From NCBI RefSeq assembly GCF_009649745.1, contig NZ_WJNG01000013.1, positions 1 to 64,000 of the forward strand: a stretch of 64,000 nt of DNA, read 5' to 3'. How positions within the stretch are numbered: the stretch's first letter is position 1; every line of letters starts with the position of its first letter. The DNA comes from Aquibacillus halophilus. GTDB taxonomy: Bacteria; Bacillota; Bacilli; Bacillales; Amphibacillaceae. The notes beneath the pieces are model-generated. The model saw nothing but the letters and a program-made list of their open reading frames with translations. It was not told the DNA's origin and did no database searches. Positions 42,163 through 51,148 of this stretch are shown here, one piece after another. A program made the position numbers and the translations under genes.

Positions 42163-43312
42163 AGTTTGAACCGGTGAAAGATGCTGGCTTTTCATCTATT
42201 TGGTTATAGAAATAACGAATGGCATCGGCAATTCTTGCAGAAGCTCGTCCATCTCCATACGGATTCGATGCTTTGGACATTTTTTCATATGCCACTGGAT
42301 CTGAAAGTAGTTCATTTGCTAGGTTATAAATATCATCTTCCTCAGTTCCAGCTAGCTTTAGAGTTCCTGCTTCAATTCCTTCTGGTCTTTCGGTTGTATC
42401 GCGTAAAACAAGAACAGGAACGCCAAGAGATGGCGCTTCCTCTTGAACTCCACCTGAATCCGTTAAGATTAAGTGTGCACGAGAAGCAAAATTGTGGAAG
42501 TCGACTACACCTAATGGTTCAATTAGTTGAATCCTGTCATCTTCACCCAAAATCTCATTTGCAGTTTCCTGAACAACGGGGTTTAAGTGAACCGGATAAA
42601 TAACATGGATATCATCGTGGGTTTCAACTAGACGCTTGATTGCACGGAACATTTGCTGCATGTTTTGACCAAGGTTTTCCCTGCGATGTGCTGTCATTAG
42701 TACCAATCGTTTGCCATTCAATCCATCTAGCACTGGACTAGAATACTGTTGATTGACAGTTGTTTTTAAAGCATCAATCGCTGTATTTCCCGTAACAAAG
42801 ATATTTTCCTCACGCTTGTTCTCAGTTAGCAGGTTTTGTTTAGACTGAATTGTTGGTGAAAAGTGCAAGTCTGCCATCACACCTGTAAGTTGACGGTTCA
42901 TCTCTTCAGGATATGGTGAATATTTATTCCACGTTCTTAGCCCTGCCTCAACATGGCCAACAGATATTTGATTGTAATAAGCTGCTAGTGAAGCCGCAAA
43001 TGTTGTTGTCGTATCGCCATGAACGAGGACTATATCAGGCTTCGTTTCTGACATAACCTGATCCAGGCCTTCTAGGGCACGCGTGGTAATTTGAGCTAAT
43101 GTTTGCCTTGACTTCATAATATTCAGGTCAAAGTCCGGTGTTATTTCAAAAATTTCTAGTACTTGGTCAAGCATTTCGCGGTGTTGGGCAGTAACTGTCA
43201 CAATAACCTCAAACTGCTCTGGGCGTTTCTTCAATTCCAATACTAGTGGAGCCATCTTGATTGCTTCTGGCCTTGTACCGAATATTGTCATTACTTTAAT
43301 TGGTTTCCCCAT
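42161..43312 (-). CDS. mnaA: UDP-GlcNAc 2-epimerase (non-hydrolysing)
   Basis: A 383-residue enzyme converting UDP-GlcNAc to UDP-ManNAc, the precursor for the teichoic acid linkage unit made after TagO. Family features are TIFGTRPEAIKMAPLV, LVHGDTTTTFAASLAAYY, VGHVEAGLRTWNKYSPYPEEMNR and LTDSGGVQEEAPSLGVPVLVLRDTTERPEG. Its position downstream of upp is the B. subtilis one. It supplies substrate to the tagO pathway at 9564-10640. Confidence 0.95.
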   Translation of the reverse strand: MGKPIKVMTIFGTRPEAIKMAPLVLELKKRPEQFEVIVTVTAQHREMLDQVLEIFEITPDFDLNIMKSRQTLAQITTRALEGLDQVMSETKPDIVLVHGDTTTTFAASLAAYYNQISVGHVEAGLRTWNKYSPYPEEMNRQLTGVMADLHFSPTIQSKQNLLTENKREENIFVTGNTAIDALKTTVNQQYSSPVLDGLNGKRLVLMTAHRRENLGQNMQQMFRAIKRLVETHDDIHVIYPVHLNPVVQETANEILGEDDRIQLIEPLGVVDFHNFASRAHLILTDSGGVQEEAPSLGVPVLVLRDTTERPEGIEAGTLKLAGTEEDDIYNLANELLSDPVAYEKMSKASNPYGDGRASARIADAIRYFYNQIDEKPASFTGSN

Positions 43313-43338
43313 TCATTTCACTCCATCATAACAAAAAG

Positions 43339-43968
43339 TTACTTTGTTCCAAATAATCGGTCGCCTGCGTCACCTAGACCAGGTACGATATAGCCATGGT
43401 CATTTAATTTTTCATCCAAAGCTGCTAGATAAATATCTACATCTGGGTGTTCTTTTTTAATTACTTCCACGCCTTCAGGAGCTCCAACTAGACACATTAG
43501 TTTAATGTTGGTCGCGCCACGCTTTTTCAGTGAATGGATAGCATCATTAGCAGAACCACCCGTTGCTAGCATTGGATCGATAACGATTAGCTCACGTTCT
43601 TCAATATCTGTTGGTAATTTGATGTAATACTCAACTGGCTTCAGTGTTTCCGGATCACGATATAAGCCGACATGACCAACTTTTGCAGTTGGAATCATTC
43701 GTAAAATCCCGTCAACCATACCTAGGCCTGCACGTAAAATTGGAACAAGACCAAGTTTTTTCCCACTAAGCACTTTAGTTGTTGCTGTTGTAACTGGTGT
43801 TTCTACTGTTGTTTCTTCAATTGGTAAATCTCTTGTTATTTCAAAAGCCATAAGACCTGCTACTTCATCAACTAGTTCACGAAATTCCTTCGTTCCAGTA
43901 TCTTTATTTCTTATGTAGGTTAATTTGTGTTGAATTAATGGATGATCTAATACATAAACATTTCCCAC
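43339..43968 (-). CDS. upp: Uracil phosphoribosyltransferase
   Basis: A 209-residue salvage enzyme making UMP from uracil and PRPP. The PRPP loop is [18 protein letters not shown] (about residues 125-142), and the C-terminal [17 protein letters not shown] is the uracil-binding end. GTG start with AAGGAG 9 bases upstream. It follows glyA and precedes mnaA, as in B. subtilis. Length is typical. Confidence 0.96.
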   Translation of the reverse strand: MGNVYVLDHPLIQHKLTYIRNKDTGTKEFRELVDEVAGLMAFEITRDLPIEETTVETPVTTATTKVLSGKKLGLVPILRAGLGMVDGILRMIPTAKVGHVGLYRDPETLKPVEYYIKLPTDIEERELIVIDPMLATGGSANDAIHSLKKRGATNIKLMCLVGAPEGVEVIKKEHPDVDIYLAALDEKLNDHGYIVPGLGDAGDRLFGTK

Positions 43969-44146
43969 GTTCGATCACTCCTTCATTTTATTTACATCCT
44001 CAAAATTGTACTGAAAAATCGGTTATCTTTCAAGCAATGTTATCGCGTTTTGTCGATTTATATTTATCGTTCGAATTAGCTTACCCAAATTAAGCTTAGA
44101 AATATCCCTTGCCGCAAGATTAAAGCGACAAGGGATACTAGTATTT

Positions 44147-45382
44147 TTATTGATAGAGAGGGAATTTATCTGTAAGAGCCTTAACTCTTGATTGTGCTTC
44201 TTTTAATTTTTCTTCATCGGTATGATTATTTAAAGTAAAGGCAATGATTGCTGCGATCTCATCCATTTCCTCTAGGCCAAATCCACGGGTTGTTACTGCT
44301 GCAGTACCTACACGGATACCACTAGTTACAAATGGGCTTTCTGGGTCAAATGGAATTGTATTTTTATTGGTAGTGATACCGATATCGTCTAATGCCTTTT
44401 CAGCATCTTTCCCGTTTAAGCCCAATCCACGTACATCAAGCAATAGCAAATGGTTGTCTGTACCATCGGAAACAATACGGATACCCTCTTTTTGTAAAGC
44501 TTCACCAAACCGCTTGGCATTATCGATGATATTTTGAGAATATGTCTTGAAATCATCTGCTAGCGCCTCTTTAAATGCCATTGCTTTTGCTGCGATTACA
44601 TGCATAAGCGGGCCACCCTGCATTCCTGGGAAAACTGTTTTATCAATCTTTCTAGCAAATTCTTCTTTACATAAAATCATTCCACCACGAGGTCCACGCA
44701 ACGTTTTATGTGTTGTTGTTGTAACAAAATCTGCATATGGAACCGGGTCTGGGTGTAGGCCAGTAGCAACTAGTCCTGCAATATGGGCCATATCTACCAT
44801 TAAATATGCGCCAACTTCATCGGCTATTTCTCTGAACGTTTTAAAGTTAATCGTACGAGGGTAAGCACTAGCTCCGGCAACGATTAATTTTGGTTTTACT
44901 TCTTTTGCTTTTTCTAGCAATGCATCATAATCAATCTGCTCAGTTTCTTTATCAACGCCATATTCTTCAAAGTTGTACAAAGTTCCACTGAAATTAACTG
45001 GGCTACCATGAGTCAAGTGACCACCGTGACTTAAGTTCATCCCAAGTACTGTGTCGCCTGGCTCAAGGATAGTAAAATAAACTGCCATATTTGCTTGTGC
45101 ACCAGAGTGAGGTTGAACATTAGCATGCTCCGCACCAAATAGTTGCTTAGCACGATCACGCGCAAGATTCTCTGCAACATCTACATATTCACAACCACCG
45201 TAGTAACGTTTACCTGGATAGCCTTCAGCATACTTGTTTGTCAAAACTGATCCCTGTGCTTCCATTACTGCTTGCGAGACGAAGTTCTCTGAAGCTATTA
45301 GTTCAATCTTGTCATTTTGACGATGTCTTTCATCCTCAATCGCTTTAAATAATTCTAGATCATTTTTCTTTACGTGTTCCAT
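44147..45382 (-). CDS. glyA: Serine hydroxymethyltransferase
   Basis: A 411-residue PLP enzyme converting serine and tetrahydrofolate into glycine and methylene-THF. The PLP lysine is in [38 protein letters not shown] and [18 protein letters not shown] are also conserved. The frame opens at 45412, but ATG 45382 has AGGGGGC 6 bases ahead and starts MEHVKKND, which fits. Cytoplasmic. Confidence 0.96.
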   Translation of the reverse strand: MEHVKKNDLELFKAIEDERHRQNDKIELIASENFVSQAVMEAQGSVLTNKYAEGYPGKRYYGGCEYVDVAENLARDRAKQLFGAEHANVQPHSGAQANMAVYFTILEPGDTVLGMNLSHGGHLTHGSPVNFSGTLYNFEEYGVDKETEQIDYDALLEKAKEVKPKLIVAGASAYPRTINFKTFREIADEVGAYLMVDMAHIAGLVATGLHPDPVPYADFVTTTTHKTLRGPRGGMILCKEEFARKIDKTVFPGMQGGPLMHVIAAKAMAFKEALADDFKTYSQNIIDNAKRFGEALQKEGIRIVSDGTDNHLLLLDVRGLGLNGKDAEKALDDIGITTNKNTIPFDPESPFVTSGIRVGTAAVTTRGFGLEEMDEIAAIIAFTLNNHTDEEKLKEAQSRVKALTDKFPLYQ

Positions 45383-45459
45383 CGTATTGCCCCCTTGTAC
45401 ATTTAAATTCATTTTATTTTTTCACATGATTGTTTGTGATTTCCTATTATATATTTTAC

Positions 45460-46023
45460 TTAGTGACACTGATTATTCGGTTTATCATCTGGATAGACGG
45501 CTCGTTTTCCACCAATCAGCCTCGGACGGGTTTTAGCCGCGTTTACTCTAGCATTTCCCACATATCTTTGAGCTAGACGAAGCGGGACTGCCACTCGTTT
45601 TATATGCATGCCAATCATTGTTTCACCGATATCGATTCCAGCATCTGCGCTAATAGCCTCTACAACCACAGGGTTATCAAAATGCTTGTATGCATAGGAT
45701 GCCATTGATCCACCGGCCTTTGGAACTGGAATGGCCGTTACTTGCTCGTAGCCGCGTTTTGCTAATGTTTCTTTTTCGATGACTAAAGCTCGATTCAAGT
45801 GCTCACAGCATTGAAAAGCTAGCTCGACTCCTGCTTGTTGTTTTAACTTGTGTACCTGTTCAAAAATAATGGCAGCAATTTCTTCACTTCCTGAGGTGCC
45901 AATGTGTTCACCGGCAACCTCGCTAGTCGAACAGCCTATCACAAATAAGTTACCTTTTTCCAAATAACTATTCGATAACCACTCATCAACAATGGCAGAG
46001 ATATCTTTTTTAAGCTGATCCAC
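45460..46023 (-). CDS. ywlG: TIGR01440-family protein YwlG
   Basis: A 187-residue soluble protein of a conserved family (UPF0340) at the same place as in B. subtilis, between rpiB and glyA. LFVIGCSTSEVAGEHIGTSGSEEIAAIIFE, FQCCEHLNRALVIE and AISADAGIDIGETMIGMHIKRVAVPLR are the family blocks. Several cysteines lie in the N-terminal half. Function is not known. Confidence 0.9.
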   Translation of the reverse strand: MDQLKKDISAIVDEWLSNSYLEKGNLFVIGCSTSEVAGEHIGTSGSEEIAAIIFEQVHKLKQQAGVELAFQCCEHLNRALVIEKETLAKRGYEQVTAIPVPKAGGSMASYAYKHFDNPVVVEAISADAGIDIGETMIGMHIKRVAVPLRLAQRYVGNARVNAAKTRPRLIGGKRAVYPDDKPNNQCH

Positions 46024-46048
46024 CCAAACACCCCTCCCGCCTTTACAA

Positions 46049-46489
46049 TTACTTGTTTTCGTACTCGGTTACTTTGCCAATCCGGGTTGCATGCCGTCCA
46101 GCAAGGAAATCTGTTTCTAGCCATGTTTTAGCAATTTCCCTTGCAAGTCCTGCTCCTATCACACGTTCACCCATTGTTATCATATTCGTATCGTTATGCT
46201 CTCTAGTTGCCTTTGCACTAAACACATCATGAACAAGGGCAGCTCGAATTCCTTTTACTTTGTTAGCCGCAATCGACATACCAATTCCTGTACCACAGAT
46301 TAAGATGCCACGATCGAACTCACCACCCGCCACTCGTTCAGCAGCAGGGATGCCATAGTCAGGATAATCTACTGAGTCATCACAATTACAGCCCATATCT
46401 TCAAATTCGATATTCATTTCTTCTAATAACGAGGCAATCTCTCTGCGGATATTCCTACCACCATGATCGGACGCTAAAACAACTTTCAT
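46049..46489 (-). CDS. rpiB: Ribose 5-phosphate isomerase B
   Basis: A 146-residue RpiB/LacAB-fold enzyme interconverting ribose 5-phosphate and ribulose 5-phosphate. LASDHGGRNIRREIASLLEE at the N-terminus and the active-site cysteine in ILICGTGIGMSIAANKVKGIRAALVHD are intact. B. subtilis ywlF is the syntenic gene. Its start has a weak purine-rich site. Confidence 0.94.
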   Translation of the reverse strand: MKVVLASDHGGRNIRREIASLLEEMNIEFEDMGCNCDDSVDYPDYGIPAAERVAGGEFDRGILICGTGIGMSIAANKVKGIRAALVHDVFSAKATREHNDTNMITMGERVIGAGLAREIAKTWLETDFLAGRHATRIGKVTEYENK

Positions 46490-46789
46490 TTTTAATGCTC
46501 CTTTTAAAATATTTTTTATGTTTATACTGTTCCACCAAACGAGAAATAATTGGGTTTATCAGTACTATTTTTGTACTTTAACTAGTTCACTCTTAACTAT
46601 TTTTCTAATCGGGTTTCCAATAGTGGTATTCCCTTTACTAGTGTATGTATAACTTCCTTGTTGTTACGATAACTTGTACAAGCTATATACTATCATATTT
46701 TTCCAGGCATTAGTTAACCAACTTTATTAGCAGCGCAACCCCTCTGTTAGGACTTAAATCAGAAGGGACAGCCTACGTTTCAAGGGAAA
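46490..46789. other. Intergenic region between ywlE and rpiB
   Basis: 300 bases. An imperfect inverted repeat (CCCTCTG ... CAGAAGGG, about 46740-46768) is the only structure I can see. It may terminate ywlE transcription weakly. No gene. Confidence 0.4.
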
Positions 46790-47395
46790 TTAGTTATTAT
46801 TTATTTTTTTTATTAATAACTCAATATATTCTTCAATTTCATCAAATGTTTTATGATACACTGTCGCGTCTCCACCGAATGGATCTGAAATGTCATTATT
46901 AGGTTGAGTTAGTTCTAAGACCTGAATTTCACTAATCTCTTTCCTTAAATGATCATACAAAGCTCGGTCCATTTCATTTCGATCAAGTTCTTTGCCTCTT
47001 AGGTTTATAAACTCTGCCCGTTTAATTTCTAATTCCGTATAGGCTTTTTTCAATTTTTCCCAATTAGCATCATCTTGGAGGGTATATTCTTTAAATGTGA
47101 ATAATTTCTTCTCGACGGTTGGATATTGTAGGGCAAGTGCTTGTTTATGGCTAGAAGTCATCGTTAATACAAGATCGGCCCATGTTAGTAATTCAGTGGT
47201 TACTGGTTGAGATTGATGATTGAGGCTTATTCCTTTTTGGTTAAAAACTTCAATTGATCCTTGTGAAGCAGGGTGACCGTTACTGGCGTATATGCCTGCA
47301 GATTTCACCTCAATAGAAGGCATTTTTTCTTTAAGTAGCGCTTCTGCCATTGGACTTCTGCACGTGTTACCTGTACAAACAAACAAAACCTTCAT
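46790..47395 (-). CDS. ywlE: Low-molecular-weight protein-arginine phosphatase YwlE
   Basis: A protein of about 201 residues of the LMW phosphatase family. The P-loop is VLFVCTGNTCRSPMAEALL with nucleophile Cys7 and Arg13, and the general-acid Asp lies in ISDPFGGDATVYHKTFDEIE. Threonine after the cysteine-glycine is typical of arginine specificity. B. subtilis YwlE is about 150 residues. The extra 50 residues form a charged helical insertion (WEKLKKAYTELEIKRAEFINLRGKELDRNEMDRALYDHL) before the acid loop. It reverses McsB arginine phosphorylation, which marks proteins for ClpCP. ATG 47395 with GGAGG 8 bases upstream is preferred to 47410. Confidence 0.88.
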   Translation of the reverse strand: MKVLFVCTGNTCRSPMAEALLKEKMPSIEVKSAGIYASNGHPASQGSIEVFNQKGISLNHQSQPVTTELLTWADLVLTMTSSHKQALALQYPTVEKKLFTFKEYTLQDDANWEKLKKAYTELEIKRAEFINLRGKELDRNEMDRALYDHLRKEISEIQVLELTQPNNDISDPFGGDATVYHKTFDEIEEYIELLIKKINNN

Positions 47396-47526
47396 ACGAT
47401 TAACCTCCATTTTATTGTCCTTCTAAGTTGCTATCATCAACAAAACAGCACAGATCTATTTTCTTATCTAACAGTTCTCTATGACAAAAACTATACCATA
47501 ATGCACGCTCTGCTGACAAAGAAGTA

Positions 47527-47571
47527 GGGACTGTCTTTGCCACTTTTGATTCGTAGCAAAACAGCCCCTAT
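47527..47571 (-). other. Stem-loop downstream of mntP
   Basis: A long stem AGGGACTGTCTTTGC / GCAAAACAGCCCCT, with small mismatches, around a 15-base loop. No clear T-run follows on the minus strand. It might be a terminator, or part of the larger structured region beside it. Confidence 0.55.
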
Positions 47572-47573
47572 AA

Positions 47574-47714
47574 GAGGATAGACAAAAGGTCCGAGAAATA
47601 TAGTTGTCGAATTACTGCGTCAGTTTGCCGTTAGGCTACTCATGTACGTTCTAGGTAAACTCAGTTGCTCACCGTCTTCATTTCCTTGAACTTCTTGGCT
47701 CTTTTTGTCCTCCT
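47574..47714. repeat. Imperfect-inverted-repeat region downstream of mntP
   Basis: About 140 bases bounded by related ends: left AGGATAGACAAAAGGTCC, right CTCTTTTTGTCCTCCTA. About 12 of 17 bases pair between GACAAAAGGTCCGAGAA and the reverse complement of the right end. No open frame. It has the look of a small non-coding repeat or a structured RNA. Confidence 0.5.
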
Positions 47715-47774
47715 ATTTGAACACGCACTATATAAAAATTTTAGATGTATTCGTCAGAGTATAGGTCGCCTCTT

Positions 47775-48329
47775 TTAGCCAAATATTATTTTTAATCCAA
47801 ATGCACAAAGGATACTGCCGCCAAGAAGTTCACTATAGACACCGAGTAAGCCTCGCGCTTTTCTTCCAACCAGTAGGCCCGTCCAAGTTAAGACCGTACT
47901 GGCGATGCCGAATAGTAGTAGGGCAAGGAATGTTTTAACTCCAGACATTCCAAGACTTAAACCAACAGAAAAGCTATCTAAGCTTACACTTAATGAAAAT
48001 AAAATAAGTCCAAATCCGGTTGCGCGCATCAATGACTTTTCTTCTACATTGAAAGAATTTAGCACCATTTGAACACCTAATCCAAATAGTAAAAGTCCGC
48101 CTCCCAACACAGCAAAGCCTTCCATTTGAGTAGAGATAAATCGCCCTAACATAATACCGATAAACGGCATTAGCATATGAAAAAAACCTACTGTTATGCC
48201 TGCTATAAAAACTCTTTTTAACCTTAGCGCTTGCATCCCCATTCCTAAACTAACAGAAAAAGCATCCATACCTAAGGCTAAAGACATTAAAACTAATGAA
48301 AAAATATCCCCTAGATGATCCATCGCCAT
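47775..48329 (-). CDS. mntP: Putative manganese efflux pump MntP
   Basis: A protein of about 184 residues with six hydrophobic segments in two related halves. The first half has LALGMDAFSVSLGMGMQAL and the second SLSVSLDSFSVGLSLGMSG, each with the membrane aspartate of the MntP family. It exports Mn2+. The frame opens at 48353 with no site. ATG 48329 has GGAGGGGG 10 bases upstream; ATG 48323, with AAGGG 6 bases before it, is an alternative. It is 65 bases after ywlC, as in B. subtilis (ywlD). No yybP-ykoY-type leader fits in so short a gap. Confidence 0.88.
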   Translation of the reverse strand: MAMDHLGDIFSLVLMSLALGMDAFSVSLGMGMQALRLKRVFIAGITVGFFHMLMPFIGIMLGRFISTQMEGFAVLGGGLLLFGLGVQMVLNSFNVEEKSLMRATGFGLILFSLSVSLDSFSVGLSLGMSGVKTFLALLLFGIASTVLTWTGLLVGRKARGLLGVYSELLGGSILCAFGLKIIFG

Positions 48330-48394
48330 CCCTTGCCAACCCCCTCCGGACATGCTATTTCACTATATGCTGTCCTGGAGGGTTTTATGTGAAT

Positions 48395-49456
48395 TTAGAG
48401 GGAAGTTTCGTCAGGTGAAAGTGATTGTTTTATTTTCTTTGAAGCCGCTTTATGAAGTCGGTTCATGATTGCGTCTCCTACACCTGCTTGTTCAAAGCTT
48501 TCACACAAGATTAGATCGACATCACTCTTTTTAAAAGCTCTAAGCGTTTCGTATAACTGTGCTGCCACTTCATTTAAATTAGCACGTGTTCCACATGTTT
48601 TAATATTGTCAGTATGGAGAAGAGCGGCTAATTCCTTACTAGCCATCACTCCTACTTTGTAGCCCTTATCTGTATTCAGTTCAATTTGTGCTTGAAAAAA
48701 ATCAGCATCCCCATCAACTAACCATAATGGTGCCTCCGGTTGATAGTGAGTGTATTTCATACCTGGTGATTTGGGCTGGTCATCAGTTTTCGCAAGTGCC
48801 GGATCTATCATTACTGTGCCAATAACTTGTTCGATTTGATCCTTGGTCACTCCACCTGGTCTCAATATGATAGGAAGTTCACTGGTACAATCTAGGACCG
48901 TTGACTCTAGTCCAACTCCAGTATTACCACCATCTAAAATGCCCGCTATTTTGCCATTTAAATCTTGGTACACATGTGTTGCACTAGTTGGACTCGGTTT
49001 ACCAGACTTATTTGCACTTGGTGCTGCTAGGGGAAGTTGACACGCTTCCAAGAGATGTCTTGCCACTGGATGATCCGGAATTCTGATTGCGATTGTGGAT
49101 AAACCGGCAGTGACATTTTTAGCAATTACTCCGTTGCTTGATAAAATGATAGTAAGTGGCCCCGGCATAAAAGCATCAATGAGTTTTTCAGCGATATCCG
49201 GTATGTTAGAAACATACTGATCAATTTGCCTTTTATTTGCTACATGAACGATTAACGGATTATCTGAAGGACGGCCTTTCGCTTCAAATATTTTAGCAAT
49301 CGCTTGTTCATTAGTTGCATCTGCCCCTAGTCCATAAACCGTTTCTGTCGGAAAGGCAATCACCTCTTGTTTTTTCAAAAGGTTTGCTGCTGCTTCAATT
49401 TGAGTTGAGTTCTTAGTTATATCTTCTATTTTCCATAGCTTCGTTTCGTAATTCAT
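48395..49456 (-). CDS. ywlC: Threonylcarbamoyl-AMP synthase (Sua5/YwlC)
   Basis: A 353-residue enzyme for the first step of N6-threonylcarbamoyladenosine in tRNA. The YrdC domain (about residues 15-205) has AFPTETVYGLGADATNEQAIAKIFEAKGRPSDNPLIVHV and the SANKSGKPSPTSATHV segment. A linker and a C-terminal Sua5 domain (about 225-345) follow. Full-length Sua5 form. Its upstream region is a DnaA-box cluster. Confidence 0.94.
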   Translation of the reverse strand: MNYETKLWKIEDITKNSTQIEAAANLLKKQEVIAFPTETVYGLGADATNEQAIAKIFEAKGRPSDNPLIVHVANKRQIDQYVSNIPDIAEKLIDAFMPGPLTIILSSNGVIAKNVTAGLSTIAIRIPDHPVARHLLEACQLPLAAPSANKSGKPSPTSATHVYQDLNGKIAGILDGGNTGVGLESTVLDCTSELPIILRPGGVTKDQIEQVIGTVMIDPALAKTDDQPKSPGMKYTHYQPEAPLWLVDGDADFFQAQIELNTDKGYKVGVMASKELAALLHTDNIKTCGTRANLNEVAAQLYETLRAFKKSDVDLILCESFEQAGVGDAIMNRLHKAASKKIKQSLSPDETSL

Positions 49457-49493
49457 TGTTTTCTCCTTTATTACAGCGATCCTTATTAGTTAA

Positions 49494-49785
49494 TTATCAA
49501 CACTTTATCCACATTATGAAAGTAAATGGTTGTTTTATCAAGCGTATTAGTTCTAAAGAAGAGTTTGTCGTCCTATTTGTCCACAAAATCTTTCTAAACA
49601 ATAAAAGTCTCCTTACCATCATGGTGAGGAGACAAAGACTAGCCTATAAATTTTTGTAATAATGACTTACCAACAAGCTATCCACAACATAGATAAAGTT
49701 ATTAACAAAACACCGGGATATTATCCACAGTTGTTCATAAGTTATACACTTAAACATCGAATATTTGTTAATGACTTGTGGATAA
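49494..49785. promoter_or_regulatory. DnaA-box cluster between ywlB and ywlC
   Basis: Seven 9-mers matching TTATNCACA lie in 292 bases. Three are perfect TTATCCACA: 49505-49513, 49721-49729 and 49777-49785 (reverse). Four have one mismatch: 49494-49502, 49577-49585, 49678-49686 and 49742-49750. The same gene pair in B. subtilis holds a known DnaA-binding region, so this appears conserved. Confidence 0.85.
49602..49637 (-). terminator. Terminator of ywlB, inside the DnaA-box cluster
   Basis: Stem GTCTCCTTACCAT/ATGGTGAGGAGAC with a one-base loop and one G-U pair; TTTTATTG follows on the minus strand. Confidence 0.8.
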
Positions 49786-49787
49786 CT

Positions 49788-50219
49788 TTAATTATTTAAC
49801 TGAGTTGCATGCCTTGGATCGATTTCCCACCAGGTTCCTTGACCAACCTGTATTTCTTCTGCAAAACTCGGGGTTAGCTGTGATTGAAAGTTTAATAGTG
49901 ACAACAATGAATCGAGAGATTGTTGGTGACTATATACGAAAAGGGATGAAGCACCTTTTTCTGATGCTAGTGCTAGCGAAGATTCAATGATAGCTAGCGG
50001 AAAAGATGCTGGCACACCTTCTTTTATGTATAAGCTTTTTAACCAATAGGCATTTTTCCCGACTGGAGACAAGGAAAAATAAGCTTTATACAGATCCTGA
50101 TACTCGATAAGGTATCCATCCTGCTTTAAGGTTTGCTTTTGCTCGAAATGATTCCATTTATCTTCAAAAAATTGTTCCAAAATGTGTTCATCCAACTGAG
50201 CTGTACTTATTAGCTTCAC
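49788..50219 (-). CDS. ywlB: YwlB-like GNAT acetyltransferase
   Basis: A 143-residue protein between spoIIR and ywlC, the position of the GNAT protein ywlB in B. subtilis. It has a GNAT-like secondary structure, with a possible acetyl-CoA region YWLKSLYIKEGVPASFPLAIIESSLALASEKGASSLFVYS. The canonical Q/RxxGxG/A loop is not obvious, so activity is uncertain. The stop lies two bases from a perfect DnaA box. RBS near 50225 is a weak GAGTG. Confidence 0.6.
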   Translation of the reverse strand: MKLISTAQLDEHILEQFFEDKWNHFEQKQTLKQDGYLIEYQDLYKAYFSLSPVGKNAYWLKSLYIKEGVPASFPLAIIESSLALASEKGASSLFVYSHQQSLDSLLSLLNFQSQLTPSFAEEIQVGQGTWWEIDPRHATQLNN

Positions 50220-50296
50220 TGGTCTTCACTCCCTATCATTTTTTTCCGTCTTACCTATTATCTATCATATGTAAGATAGAGAGGGATATGCTAGAT

Positions 50297-50917
50297 TTAT
50301 ATAAACCATTTCATAAAAAAGAATTTTACCTTAATTTCTTTATCTTCTTCGTCATTTTCCGCTTGCTTTACTTCTTCTGTGTCATTCTCGCCGTCTTCTT
50401 CCTCTGCAACACTAGTTCCGTTCGAGAAATCTAAGAAACATAATGGCGGAAATAATACACACCACCAATTCGCACCTTTTGCTTCACCGAGACTGATTAA
50501 AATTGCTTCATAGGAACCGGATGGATAGACATAAGAGCCATATATCTTTGTAGGAAATTTAACATCTTTGCCGTACTCTACTTGAAAGGATTGATCGATT
50601 CCTTGTTCAGCTAACGTCCTTGCCACGATTGAATCTATCTCACCTATTCTTTGTTGAATCACTTGTCTTGCTTCGGTTATATTATCTATGTCCTCTACCC
50701 ATGTGGTAATTTCCTTATTTACTTGATCACGAATTATTCGTTTTAACTCTTGATCGTCCTCTTGGTCACTATTCGCTAGAATTCTAAGGCGAATTGCTTC
50801 ATCTGGGATTACCTGATAGTTTGATATTTGCTCGGTCGGACCTTGGTTTGAGCCTTGTACGGGAAGTGTGTTGAATGAAAATAAAATGACTATGAATACC
50901 AATAAATAATTTTTCAT
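50297..50917 (-). CDS. spoIIR: Forespore signalling protein SpoIIR
   Basis: A 206-residue exported protein with a signal peptide (residues 1-23, MKNYLLVFIVILFSFNTLPVQGS). The mature domain begins IPDEAIRLRILANSDQEDDQELKRIIRDQVNKEI and contains GKDVKFPTKIYGSYVYPSGSYEAILISLGEAKGANWWCVLFPPLCFLDFS, the signature of the family. SpoIIR is secreted from the forespore to trigger SpoIIGA processing of pro-SigE. The C-terminal tail is acidic with a short hydrophobic end. ATG 50917 has GGGGCGG upstream, better than the frame start at 50947. Confidence 0.94.
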   Translation of the reverse strand: MKNYLLVFIVILFSFNTLPVQGSNQGPTEQISNYQVIPDEAIRLRILANSDQEDDQELKRIIRDQVNKEITTWVEDIDNITEARQVIQQRIGEIDSIVARTLAEQGIDQSFQVEYGKDVKFPTKIYGSYVYPSGSYEAILISLGEAKGANWWCVLFPPLCFLDFSNGTSVAEEEDGENDTEEVKQAENDEEDKEIKVKFFFMKWFI

Positions 50918-51042
50918 GATTTCCGCCCCTTTTATCTTGTTAACCACAGTATGGACAGGCTGGAAATCTTTTAAACTTATAAACTAGTATTTCTTTTAAA
51001 ATAATAAAAATCTATAAAATGTGACGTAACTTACATCACTTC
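50918..51042. other. Upstream region of spoIIR
   Basis: 125 bases, with the spoIIR ribosome-binding site. A SigF-type promoter would be expected here, but I cannot name one. Confidence 0.3.
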
Positions 51043-51148
51043 GGAAATACACTACGCTTTCCGCGGGCGGCTGTTGAGCCTCCTCGTGCTACGCACTGTG
51101 GGGTCTCAACTATGCCTTTTTATCCCGCAGGAGTCTCCGTGTATTTCC
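51043..51148 (+). repeat. Hairpin repeat R7 (left partner of pair E4)
   Basis: 106 bases with arms GGAAATACAC/GTGTATTTCC, inner CCGCGGG/TCCCGC and apical hairpin GTGC-TAC-GCAC. It is the reverse complement of R4 without its insertion. Similarity continues about 20 bases outside each arm. Confidence 0.9.

Noticed and set aside
48330-48394. Manganese (yybP-ykoY) riboswitch before mntP
   Set aside because: Only about 65 bases separate mntP from ywlC, too few for this riboswitch, and no matching motif is seen.
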